Below are positions 19,173-26,822 of a stretch of 37,924 nt of DNA, one piece after another. Position numbers and translations under genes: made by a program. How positions within the stretch are numbered: position 1 is the stretch's first letter; every line of letters starts with the position of its first letter. The notes under the pieces are model-generated. The model worked only from the letters and a program-made list of their open reading frames with translations. It had not been told where the DNA came from and did no database searches. The DNA comes from Candidatus Endomicrobium macrotermitis (GTDB lineage Bacteria > Elusimicrobiota > Endomicrobiia > Endomicrobiales > Endomicrobiaceae): NCBI GenBank assembly GCA_031271405.1, contig JAISVT010000009.1, forward strand, positions 1-37,924. The letters run 5' to 3'.

Positions 19173-19202
19173 CGCTTTTTCATTACAAAAATGTAACTCT
19201 CT

Positions 19203-19228
19203 AAAAAAACACCGCAGACTATGCCGGC
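19203..19228 (-). terminator. Terminator after pilC
   Basis: The RNA strand forms CCG(G)CA-TAGTC-TGCGG, five pairs with one bulged G, directly followed by UGUUUUUUU. It is about 55 nt after the pilC stop and upstream of the pilM promoter. A short stem, but the U-tract is strong. Confidence 0.55.
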
Positions 19229-19282
19229 TTAAAACTAAAACAGTTTAATGAATAATTATTGATTACGGTTATTTGATGTAAT

Positions 19283-20536
19283 TTAAACGCCTTGGCCGGA
19301 CATCATCGCGCCTGCAAGCTGGAATATAGGGAGATACATAGCCGTAACCGCTATGCCTACTATAAACCCCAGCCCGATAATAAGTACAGGTTCCACTATG
19401 GAACTCAACGACGCCACGGTATTATCGACTTCATCGTTAAAATAATCGGTTATTTTGTCAAACATGGCGTCAAGCTGTCCTGATTTTTCGCCTACTGCCG
19501 TCATTCTTGTCACCATTCTGGGAAAAATTGAAACTTTAGACATTTCATCCCCCAGCGGATTTCCCTCAAGAACCCTTTCTTTAACGCCTGTGAGAATTTT
19601 TTCAGTATAAACGTTATCGACAACGTTTAATGCAATCTCCAAAGATTTTATTATGTCGACGCCGCTTTTTACAAGAGTCGATAAAGTTTGAAAAAAACGG
19701 GCAAGAACGATTTTTATATAAATCTTGCCGAAAATGGGAATACTAAAAAGCGTCCTGTCATATATCATTCTCCCGCCGGGAGACTTTTTAAACATAATAA
19801 AACCAAATATAAAAGCGCCGGTTCCCAGTATAATCCAAAGCAAATTTGCAATCATAAATCTGCTTATTCCCATAACTATCTGAGTAGGCAAAGGCAATTC
19901 CGCTCCGAAAGACACAAACATTTCTTCAAATTTCGGAATAATGAACAACACAAGAGCAAGCAAAACTATTACAAAAAACGCGCCGACTACCATAGGATAA
20001 GTACTTGCCGCCTTCACTTTTCTTATAAGTTTCAGATTATTTTCAAGGTACAATGCCAAATCTGCAAGCACTTTTGAAAGTTTTCCTGAAGCCTCTCCTA
20101 CAGAAACCATTGCTATAAGCGTATTGGAAAACTCTTTTTTATATTTTCTCAAACTGCTTGAAAGATATTCCCCGCTTCTCAAATCCGCCGCAATTTGTTT
20201 TAAAACAAAGCTGAGCCTTGCACTATTTGTCATACCGGCAATATCCTCAATGGCTTCCAAAACGCTTACGCCTGCGTTTACTAAAGTTGCAAGCTGTCGG
20301 CAAAAAAGCGCCACATCCTGAAGGTTTACTTTACCTTTTTGAGCTTTATTGGCAGACGATTTGGCAATTGCTTTCGATATGGTAGATTGAGCGCCTGAAC
20401 TCGACTCTTCGACTTTTACCGGAAAAAGTCCCTCGGCTTTCAAAGCCAGAACAGCTTCTTTTTGAGTAGCCGCTTCTTTCACACCCGAAAAAGATTTCCC
20501 TTGAGAATTAATAGCCTGATAATTAAATTTTGGCAT
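19283..20536 (-). CDS. pilC: Type IV pilus platform protein PilC (GspF family)
   Basis: 417 residues. Inner-membrane platform that couples the ATPase to pilin insertion. N-terminal MPKFNYQAINSQGKSFSGV is typical of the family; two homologous cytoplasmic helical domains (about 80-205 with LFCRQLATLVNAGVSVLEAI, and 280-380 with RFFQTLSTLVKSGVDIIKSL) are separated by paired membrane helices near 185-260, with a last membrane helix at the C-terminus (IVEPVLIIGLGFIVGIAVTA). Full length for PilC/GspF. AGGAG precedes the ATG. It follows pilB by 33 bp in the same operon. Confidence 0.96.
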   Translation of the reverse strand: MPKFNYQAINSQGKSFSGVKEAATQKEAVLALKAEGLFPVKVEESSSGAQSTISKAIAKSSANKAQKGKVNLQDVALFCRQLATLVNAGVSVLEAIEDIAGMTNSARLSFVLKQIAADLRSGEYLSSSLRKYKKEFSNTLIAMVSVGEASGKLSKVLADLALYLENNLKLIRKVKAASTYPMVVGAFFVIVLLALVLFIIPKFEEMFVSFGAELPLPTQIVMGISRFMIANLLWIILGTGAFIFGFIMFKKSPGGRMIYDRTLFSIPIFGKIYIKIVLARFFQTLSTLVKSGVDIIKSLEIALNVVDNVYTEKILTGVKERVLEGNPLGDEMSKVSIFPRMVTRMTAVGEKSGQLDAMFDKITDYFNDEVDNTVASLSSIVEPVLIIGLGFIVGIAVTAMYLPIFQLAGAMMSGQGV

Positions 20537-20569
20537 ACCTCTCCTTTAGATTTTTTATTTATTTTTATC

Positions 20570-22249
20570 TTATCCCGAAATTGTAACACCGAATACTTCG
20601 TCTATAGTAGTGACACCTTCTTTAAGCTTGTTAATTGCCGCGTTTCTTAAAGTAACAAAACCCTGCTCTACCGCTTTATCTCTTATTTGCAAATCCGTTG
20701 CATCGCTGACGATTAACTCTTTTATTTCCCTCGATATCCTTAAAATTTCAAATATGGCCGTTCTGCCCTTGTATCCCGAGCCGCCGCATTTTTCGCAGCC
20801 CGCTCCACGATATATATGAACATCTTTAGTTATCCCGAGACTTTTATAAATATTATCGGGGATATCTTTCAATTCCTCTTTGCAGTTCGGGCAAATTCTT
20901 CTTATAAGCCTTTGCGCCATAACCAAGTTTACGGCATCGGCAACCAAATATTTTTCTATACCCATAAACGACATTCTCGAGAGAGTACTCACGGAATCGT
21001 TGGTGTGCAGAGTCGAAAACACCATATGTCCCGTGAGCGCGGCCTGTATTGCGATCCCGGCGGTTTCCTGGTCTCTTATTTCTCCGACAAGTATAACATC
21101 TGGGTCCTGACGCATAAAAGAGCGCAAAACGCTCGCAAAAGTCAAACCTATATCTGCGCGCACCTGAACCTGATTGACGTTTTTCAATTCGTATTCGACA
21201 GGATCTTCGGCTGTCAGGATATTTACGTCGGGAGTGTTTAAAGCCTTCAAAGCTGAATACAAAGTGGTAGTTTTACCGGAGCTGGTCGGGCCCGTGACAA
21301 GTATCATGCCGTAAGGCATATTAATGGCTTCTTTAAACGAATCCAGTTCCGCCGCGCTCATTCCTATTTTTTCTATGTCAAGCGCAAAAAGGTCTTTATT
21401 TAGCATACGCATAACGACCTTTTCGCCGTATATTGTCGGTACAAGCGAAACACGGACGTCTATTTTATTGTCGTTTACTTTAATTTTGCATTTTCCGTCT
21501 TGAGGCAGTCTTCTTTCGGCTATGTCCAAGTCGGACATAATTTTTATTCTTGAAACTATGGCATTGTAATATTTTTTCTGCGGCGCGGGAAACTCTCTCA
21601 ACAATCCGTCGATTCTCATTCTGAGAGCGACTTCTTTTTCGAATGCTTCCAAATGGATATCCGAAGCCCTCTTGACAGCAGCATCAAAAAATATGGAGTT
21701 TACATATCTTATTACGGGAGCGGCATCCGCATCCATGTCTTCGCCGACATTCTCTTCTTTTATTGATACGTCGGGGCCGGTTTCGTCGCCGTCTCCGCCG
21801 AGACTTGTCCTGACATAGTACTTCTCTATGACTTCTTTTATCTCGGTTTCATCCATAAGGCTGACCGAAATTCTCATATTTATAATTTTTTCGATTTCAT
21901 CTTTTACAATAACATTGGAAGGATCCGCCATTGCGACGTTCAAAACGCCGTCCGTCACGGAAAGAGGCAAAACCAAAAATCTTCTGGCATTTTTTTCGGT
22001 CATCAAAGCAAGAACGTTTCTTTCGATTTTGACGTCGTTGCCTCTTAAAAAAGGAACTCCGAGGCAATACGACGTCGCTCTCAAAAGATTTTCTTTGCTG
22101 ACATAATTATTTTTAAGTAAGATATTTCCTAAAGATTCTTTGGTCTCTTGCTGTCTTAAAATGCAGGTTTCAAGCTGTTCGCCGGTAATCAGACCCTGGG
22201 CAATTAATGTTTCTCCTAAATCCTTTCTTTTCAAAACGGAAATAGCCAT
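20570..22249 (-). CDS. pilB: Type IV pilus assembly ATPase PilB (GspE family)
   Basis: 559 residues. Hexameric cytoplasmic ATPase driving pilus extension. MshEN-type N-terminal domain (residues 1-150, LGETLIAQGLITGEQLE), then the GspE core: Walker A GPTSSGKTTT (320-329), Asp box TAEDPVEYE, Walker B-like DPDVILVGEIRD (382-393), His box TGHMVFSTLHTND (407-418), and a zinc-binding tetracysteine C453/C456 and C485/C488, which marks extension ATPases rather than PilT. AGGAG lies 8 nt before the ATG, behind a TTGACT-17-TATCAT promoter. Confidence 0.97.
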   Translation of the reverse strand: MAISVLKRKDLGETLIAQGLITGEQLETCILRQQETKESLGNILLKNNYVSKENLLRATSYCLGVPFLRGNDVKIERNVLALMTEKNARRFLVLPLSVTDGVLNVAMADPSNVIVKDEIEKIINMRISVSLMDETEIKEVIEKYYVRTSLGGDGDETGPDVSIKEENVGEDMDADAAPVIRYVNSIFFDAAVKRASDIHLEAFEKEVALRMRIDGLLREFPAPQKKYYNAIVSRIKIMSDLDIAERRLPQDGKCKIKVNDNKIDVRVSLVPTIYGEKVVMRMLNKDLFALDIEKIGMSAAELDSFKEAINMPYGMILVTGPTSSGKTTTLYSALKALNTPDVNILTAEDPVEYELKNVNQVQVRADIGLTFASVLRSFMRQDPDVILVGEIRDQETAGIAIQAALTGHMVFSTLHTNDSVSTLSRMSFMGIEKYLVADAVNLVMAQRLIRRICPNCKEELKDIPDNIYKSLGITKDVHIYRGAGCEKCGGSGYKGRTAIFEILRISREIKELIVSDATDLQIRDKAVEQGFVTLRNAAINKLKEGVTTIDEVFGVTISG

Positions 22250-22288
22250 TAACGCGCTCCTGTATGCGGATTATATATATCTCGTATA

Positions 22289-22317
22289 ATGATAATTTAA
22301 TTCAAGTAAAAAGTCAA
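22289..22317 (-). promoter_or_regulatory. Promoter of pilBC
   Basis: TTGACT (22312-22317), exactly 17 bp, TATCAT (22289-22294), about 33 nt from the presumed start point to the pilB ATG. It lies downstream of the rpsI terminators. Confidence 0.7.
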
Positions 22318-22403
22318 CTTATTGCTTTGCTTTTTCGGTACGCGGATACGCCCGTTTTTTATTTGATTTATAAAAACTTTGTATGCCGGGATAACGCCCT
22401 TCG

Positions 22404-22448
22404 CATAAACAAAACGGCGTTTCGGCAACAATTAAATAACGCCGTTTT
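22404..22448 (-). terminator. Second terminator-like hairpin after rpsI
   Basis: Perfect 11-bp inverted repeat AAAACGGCGTT / AACGCCGTTTT (22411-22421 and 22438-22448) with a 16-nt loop, followed in the RNA by UUUUGUUU. It sits just beyond the first rpsI terminator, making a tandem pair. The stem is bidirectional by sequence. Confidence 0.6.
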
Positions 22449-22455
22449 CGGCACT

Positions 22456-22490
22456 AAAAAACGCCCTCCGAAAAATCGGAAGGCGTTTTT
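22456..22490 (-). terminator. Rho-independent terminator of rplM-rpsI
   Basis: The RNA forms a 12-bp stem AACGCCTTCCGA / TCGGAGGGCGTT including G-U pairs and a short U loop, followed by a U-run. It starts 17 nt after the rpsI stop codon. Confidence 0.88.
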
Positions 22491-22506
22491 GAATTCCGGG
22501 CAAAAA

Positions 22507-22902
22507 TTAACGTTTTGAAAATTGGAAGCGTTTTCTGGCTTTAGGCCTGCCGGGCTTCTTTCTTTCGACCATTCTCGAATCTCTGGTCAAAAGCCCTTCT
22601 TTTCTCAGAGCCGCTTTCGAAGCCTCATCGATACTTAAAATGGCTCTGGCCAAAGCGTGGCTCACCGCGCCGGCCTGTCCGCTTACTCCGCCGCCCGAAG
22701 CGTTTACGAAGAAATCGTATTCTTTCGAACCTTTCCAAATTTCAAAAGGTTTCAAAACTACGCGCTTATTTCTTTCAAGTCCGCCGAAATATTCGTCTAC
22801 GGTCTTATCGTTGATTATCAGTTTTCCGCTGCCTTTTTCAACGGTAACGCGCGCTACGGCGTTTTTTCTGCGTCCCGTGCTCAAATAAGAAACTTTGCTC
22901 AT
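22507..22902 (-). CDS. rpsI: Ribosomal protein S9 (uS9)
   Basis: 131 residues, normal length. Signature GRRKNAVARV near the N-terminus, the GQAGAVSHALARAIL helix, and the canonical C-terminal KARKRFQFSKR whose last Arg contacts P-site tRNA. The ATG directly abuts the rplM stop codon (TAA-ATG), so translation is coupled to rplM, the usual partner. Two terminators follow. Confidence 0.99.
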   Translation of the reverse strand: MSKVSYLSTGRRKNAVARVTVEKGSGKLIINDKTVDEYFGGLERNKRVVLKPFEIWKGSKEYDFFVNASGGGVSGQAGAVSHALARAILSIDEASKAALRKEGLLTRDSRMVERKKPGRPKARKRFQFSKR

Positions 22903-23346
22903 TTATTTTACCTCTTTGCTATTTACAGACGCCAATTGAGCGCCGTGTTCGTGATTTTCGTCTCTGTAAATTTTAAGTCTTTTAAGCTGTTTCGCGGCAA
23001 GCTTATTTTTCGGCAGCATCCCTTTGACCGCGACCGTCAAAGCCTTCTCCGGATTTTCTTTCATTAAAACGGAATAAGGCGTAAGTTTTGCCCCGCCCGG
23101 ATATCCCGAGAATGAAAAATGAGTTTTCTGGTCAAGTTTTTTTCCTGTAAGGGTTATTTTGCCGGCATTTGTAACTACGACAAAATCTCCGCAGTCTATA
23201 TGGTTAGTATAGATGACTTTTTTCTTTCCTCTTAATATGTCGGCTATTTCAACGGCAAGCCTTCCCAACACTTTTCCGTCGGCATTTATCAAATGCCATT
23301 TCCTGTCGATTCCGTCAACTTTCGGTAAATACGTTTTTTTGTTCAT
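22903..23346 (-). CDS. rplM: Ribosomal protein L13 (uL13)
   Basis: 147 residues. Typical L13: RKWHLINADGKVLGRLA near the start, GDFVVVTNAGKITLTGKK in the middle, and GMLPKNKLAAKQLKRLKIY. Large-subunit assembly protein, first of the rplM-rpsI pair. CAGGG lies upstream of the ATG. The roughly 95-nt leader contains a terminator-like hairpin between the likely promoter and this gene, so expression may be controlled by attenuation. Confidence 0.99.
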   Translation of the reverse strand: MNKKTYLPKVDGIDRKWHLINADGKVLGRLAVEIADILRGKKKVIYTNHIDCGDFVVVTNAGKITLTGKKLDQKTHFSFSGYPGGAKLTPYSVLMKENPEKALTVAVKGMLPKNKLAAKQLKRLKIYRDENHEHGAQLASVNSKEVK

Positions 23347-23393
23347 CGTTAAAACCCTGCCCTGTTAATTCTTTTTATATTCCGGCTAGGACG

Positions 23394-23419
23394 AAAAAAA
23401 CTCCTGCGGGGCAGCAGGA
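23394..23419 (-). promoter_or_regulatory. Attenuator-like hairpin in the rplM leader
   Basis: The RNA forms TCCTGC-TGCCCC-GCAGGA followed by G and seven U residues, a complete intrinsic terminator. It lies 48 nt before the rplM start and about 25-45 nt downstream of a probable promoter start point (promoter 23450-23479). Known L13 leaders in Firmicutes show that rplM can be leader-regulated, but I cannot show homology. It could alternatively be the terminator of the rpsA operon if the promoter call is wrong. Confidence 0.6.
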
Positions 23420-23449
23420 TTCTCAAACGTCTTTACGCCAAGAGCGTTT

Positions 23450-23479
23450 ATTATACATATTTATTTGCCAAAAAAGCAA
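23450..23479 (-). promoter_or_regulatory. Probable promoter of rplM-rpsI
   Basis: TTGCTT (23474-23479), 18 bp, TATAAT (23450-23455) on the minus strand. The -10 is perfect, the -35 moderate. It lies upstream of the attenuator hairpin. Confidence 0.5.
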
Positions 23480-23507
23480 ATCCCAAGCCACTGACGCTTT
23501 GAAACGC

Positions 23508-23561
23508 GGATGCACTGCGGGAAACAAAGGAACTTTGCCCAAAAGTCATAACTATGCATCC
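23508..23561 (-). other. Folded element between rpsA and the rplM promoter
   Basis: A 54-nt segment bounded by a 7-bp inverted repeat GGATGCA / TGCATCC, with an inner CAAAG/CTTTG hairpin and GGG/CCC flanking it. There is no U-tract, so it is not a terminator. It may be a 3' end structure or repeat remnant after rpsA; no function is evident. Confidence 0.35.
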
Positions 23562-23579
23562 GAACTTCTTTTTTATTCG

Positions 23580-25259
23580 TTACTCTTCTTCCGTCAAAAT
23601 CTGTCCCAAAGTAGGCGTATCATCCTGATTGGCATACTTTTTTACCAGTTCTTTTTCTCTGTCAAACTCAAGTTTTTTTACAGACGCTTCTATTTTTCTT
23701 TCCCTTGCGTCGTTCTTTATTATTTTGGCTTCAACTTCATCGCCTTCTTTCAGAATTTGCTGCTGCTGGCTTCTGTCGGCGGCTTTAATTGACGTAGCTT
23801 CGCTGTTTTTAATCAGAGCTTCAATACCGGGCTCGATTTCCATAAAAGCGCCAAATTCCGCGACGCGGACAATTTTGCCTTTTACTATTGCTCCGGCTTT
23901 GTACTTTTTATAAGGATCGGGCTGCGTGTGTTTTATGGAAAGAGAAATTTTTTCGTTCTGCGGATTTACTTCCAAAACCATAACGTCGACTTCCTGACCC
24001 TTTTTGACGACGTCTTCCGGGCGCTTTACTCTTCCCGTCCACGAAAAATCGCTTATGTGTATAAGGCCTTCGATGCCTTCGGGGAGTTTTACGAAAGCCC
24101 CGAACGGCATAATATTTTGAATTACGCCTTTAACCATAGTCCCCGGAGCATAATGTCTGTACGCTTCGTCCCAGGGATTTGCCTGCATTTTTTTTACGGA
24201 TAAAGATATTTTTTTGCCTTCCTTATCCACGTCTATGATTTTGACTTCTATTTCCCGGCCTTTTTTAACGCCGCGCTTAAATTCGCCTTCGCTGTCGTTC
24301 CATGCGTATTCAGAAGCGTGCAAAAGCCCTTCCACGCCGGGTTCAAGTTCCACAAAAGCTCCGTAATCCGTAACGGAAGTCACAACTCCTTTCATTATAA
24401 GCCCTATCGGAAACCTTTCCGCAGCCGAGTCCCAGGGGTTGGGCGAAAGGTTTTTCATACTTAAAGAAATTCTGCCGGCTGTTTTGTCGACTTTGACGAC
24501 CTGTACGCGAACGGTCTGCCCTTTATGGAGTATTTCGTCCACTTTTTTGACTTTATGCCATGCGAGTTCGCCTATATGAAGCAACCCGTCTATGCCGCCC
24601 AAATCTATAAAAGCCCCGAAATCGGTAATTCTTGCGACAGTACCGTCTAAAATCTGCCCTTCGGCTATCGAATTTAAAACAGATTCCCTTTTAGCAGACT
24701 TTTCGTCTTCCAAAATCTTTTTGCGGGACACGGCGGCTTTTTTCGCTCTCCTGTCAAATTCGGTTATGGCAAACTCGTAGGATTTTCCGATATATTTTTC
24801 GGTGTCGCTGACAAAATGCGTGTCAATCTGCGAAATATGCAAAAACGCGTCCACTCCTATATCTACAATCAGCCCGCCTTTAACAGCTTTCAGTACCGTT
24901 CCGTGAATATGTTTTCCTTCATTGAACGCTTTTTCAACATTGTCCCATTTTGATTTTTCTACGACTTCCCTGTAAGAAAGAACCGGCTGCCCGTGAAGGT
25001 TTATGACTTTCACCTTAACTTTATTTCCGACTTTCAACTCCGCGGGAAGAACTCCTTCGCCGTACTCTTTTTTAGGGATTAATCCTTCGGACTTCATACC
25101 CAGGTCAACCATAAACCCGTCTTCGTTTTCTTCTATAATCGTCACTTCGATTTCTTTGCCCAGAGACAAATTGCCTGCGCCGTCATACTCTTTCATAAGA
25201 TCGGCCATGCTCATGTCTTCATTTTCTTCGAAATTGGTTATCGTTTTATTTAAAACCAT
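23580..25259 (-). CDS. rpsA: Ribosomal protein S1 (bS1)
   Basis: 559 residues, six S1 (OB-fold) repeats, the normal architecture. Repeats begin near LGKEIEVTIIEENEDGFMVD, GTVLKAVKGGLIVDIG, GTVARITDFGAFIDLG, GVVTSVTDYGAFVEL, GVIQNIMPFGAFVKL and GKIVRVAEFGAFMEI. S1 brings mRNA to the 30S subunit. The ATG at 25259 has GGAG 7 nt upstream; a longer in-frame ORF would run into ispH and is rejected. It is the last gene of the aro/plsC/ispH operon (26 bp after ispH), as in many Firmicutes and related bacteria. Confidence 0.98.
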   Translation of the reverse strand: MVLNKTITNFEENEDMSMADLMKEYDGAGNLSLGKEIEVTIIEENEDGFMVDLGMKSEGLIPKKEYGEGVLPAELKVGNKVKVKVINLHGQPVLSYREVVEKSKWDNVEKAFNEGKHIHGTVLKAVKGGLIVDIGVDAFLHISQIDTHFVSDTEKYIGKSYEFAITEFDRRAKKAAVSRKKILEDEKSAKRESVLNSIAEGQILDGTVARITDFGAFIDLGGIDGLLHIGELAWHKVKKVDEILHKGQTVRVQVVKVDKTAGRISLSMKNLSPNPWDSAAERFPIGLIMKGVVTSVTDYGAFVELEPGVEGLLHASEYAWNDSEGEFKRGVKKGREIEVKIIDVDKEGKKISLSVKKMQANPWDEAYRHYAPGTMVKGVIQNIMPFGAFVKLPEGIEGLIHISDFSWTGRVKRPEDVVKKGQEVDVMVLEVNPQNEKISLSIKHTQPDPYKKYKAGAIVKGKIVRVAEFGAFMEIEPGIEALIKNSEATSIKAADRSQQQQILKEGDEVEAKIIKNDARERKIEASVKKLEFDREKELVKKYANQDDTPTLGQILTEEE

Positions 25260-25285
25260 CTTTTTCTCCGTTAATATCTGAAATT

Positions 25286-26158
25286 TTAATTTTTCAAAAC
25301 GCAATTTATTCCCAACCGCCTCTCAACCTCCTTTTTAACGTTATCTATAATCCAGCCCGGAGTGGAAGCCCCGGCCGTCAAACCTATCTTCTTTTTATTT
25401 TTAAACCACCGGACTTTAAGGTCTTTGACGGTCTCTATATGATAGGTTTCGGTCTTTGCGGCGCAAATTTGGGCAAGCCTGGTCGTATTTCCGGAATTTT
25501 TTCCGCCTATTACTATCATTAAATCCGCGGTTTTTGAAAGTTTTTCAGCGGACTTTTGCCTGTCAAACGTGGCTTTGCATATGGTATTGAAAACTTTTAC
25601 TTTATAGCGTTTTTTTAAGCATTTTACAATAGCGTTAAAATTTTCGGGCGTCTGGGTCGTCTGGCTTACTACGCTTAAATTCCCCTTGCTTTTAAGTTTT
25701 TCGGCTTCTTTGACGTTTTCAACGACAATGCATTTCCCGTTGCCGTAAGAAACAAGAGCGACCACTTCGGGATGGATCTTCTCTCCTACGATAACTATGG
25801 TTTCGTCTTTTCCGCCGAGTTCTTTTACTATATCCTGCGCTCTTTCCACAAAAGGGCAGGTCGCGTCTATAATTTCAGCCGATTTTCTTTTTTTCAGCTT
25901 ATCGTGAAGTTCCAAAGGAATACCGTGAGTGCGCAAAATTATAGTACCGCTTTTTACGCTCTTAATGCCTTTTAAAGTTTTGATTCCCTGTTTTTCAAGG
26001 CGTTTGACTTCCTGCGGATTATGAATTATCGGGCCTAAAGTATATACTTTTTTGTTTAAACCGGCGGTTTTTTCTGCCAACGCTATGGCTCGTTTAACCC
26101 CGAAACAAAAACCCGATTTATCCGCAATAAAGATACGCGGCAAAGGTTTTGTTTTCAC
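25286..26158 (-). CDS. ispH: 4-hydroxy-3-methylbut-2-enyl diphosphate reductase
   Basis: 290 residues from the chosen start. Last enzyme of the MEP isoprenoid pathway, a [4Fe-4S] protein. The three cluster cysteines are visible: Cys18 in SGFCFGV, Cys101 in DATCPFV and Cys194 in NTICKAT, with SQTTQTP and TAGASTPGWI also typical. The start is uncertain. The ORF is open to a GTG at 26215, but those 19 residues are encoded by GGCAGG-type repeat sequence and are absent from the family, which begins about 15 residues before the first Cys. I therefore use the GTG at 26158, although its ribosome site is weak. Confidence 0.93.
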   Translation of the reverse strand: MKTKPLPRIFIADKSGFCFGVKRAIALAEKTAGLNKKVYTLGPIIHNPQEVKRLEKQGIKTLKGIKSVKSGTIILRTHGIPLELHDKLKKRKSAEIIDATCPFVERAQDIVKELGGKDETIVIVGEKIHPEVVALVSYGNGKCIVVENVKEAEKLKSKGNLSVVSQTTQTPENFNAIVKCLKKRYKVKVFNTICKATFDRQKSAEKLSKTADLMIVIGGKNSGNTTRLAQICAAKTETYHIETVKDLKVRWFKNKKKIGLTAGASTPGWIIDNVKKEVERRLGINCVLKN

Positions 26159-26169
26159 GCTTTTCTTAC

Positions 26170-26234
26170 ATTTCCCGGCATCCCTGCCTACCCGCTTCTC
26201 TGCCTCTATATGCACACTGCCCCCGATTACCTGC
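26170..26234 (-). repeat. GGCAGG-rich degenerate repeat between plsC and ispH
   Basis: The minus strand contains GTAGGCAGG twice and related GAGGCAGAGAAGCGGG and CAGTG units within 65 nt, directly after the plsC stop. Its style matches the short direct repeats in other junctions of this operon. It may have lengthened the open frame in front of ispH. Confidence 0.4.
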
Positions 26235-26822
26235 CTACATTGCCGCTATGGCGTCAAGCACCTTTTGAGAAAGTTCGGTATAATCGTTTTTCGTAAAATT
26301 TTCCGGCGGATATATCGGCTTTCCGAACTTTATTTTTATTTTTTTGAATTTCAGCATATTGTTTGTGTTTTCTATTTTTACGGGTATCAAAGGTACCCGG
26401 GCATTACAGGCGACCATTCCGGCTCCGGCTCTTGCCTTGCCTATATTTCCGTCTTTAGATCGTGTGCCTTCCGGAAACATCAAAAGAAGGCTCCCCCGTT
26501 CGAGTAAAGAAAAAGCGTTTCTCATAGCCGCCATATCCTGTACACCGCGTTTGACCGGAAAAGCATTTGTCCGGCTTATGGCCCAGCCGAAAACGGGAAT
26601 ATCGAAAAGTTCTTTTTTCGCCATAAAATACAAAGGCCGCTTCATCGCAGCCCCTGCCAAAGGCGGATCAAACCAGCTTATATGATTAGGCGCTATTACG
26701 GCGCCCGAATTTTGCGGAATATTTTCCGTACCCGAAATTTCGCGGCGGTAAAAAACCGCAAACATTATTCTGAACATCTGTCTGCCCAAAAGAAATAAAA
26801 AAGCCGATTTTTCTTTTTTCAT
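26235..26822 (-). CDS. plsC: 1-acyl-sn-glycerol-3-phosphate acyltransferase
   Basis: 195 residues. Makes phosphatidic acid from lysophosphatidate at the membrane. Catalytic motif I NHISWFD (NHx4D), a block FPVKRG in the motif II position, motif III FPEGTRS and motif IV VPLIPVKI are all present. A hydrophobic N-terminal segment suits a membrane-bound enzyme. Its ATG overlaps the aroA stop codon by 4 nt (ATGA), so it is translationally coupled to aroA. In many genomes cmk lies between aroA and plsC; here it is missing. Confidence 0.95.
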   Translation of the reverse strand: MKKEKSAFLFLLGRQMFRIMFAVFYRREISGTENIPQNSGAVIAPNHISWFDPPLAGAAMKRPLYFMAKKELFDIPVFGWAISRTNAFPVKRGVQDMAAMRNAFSLLERGSLLLMFPEGTRSKDGNIGKARAGAGMVACNARVPLIPVKIENTNNMLKFKKIKIKFGKPIYPPENFTKNDYTELSQKVLDAIAAM

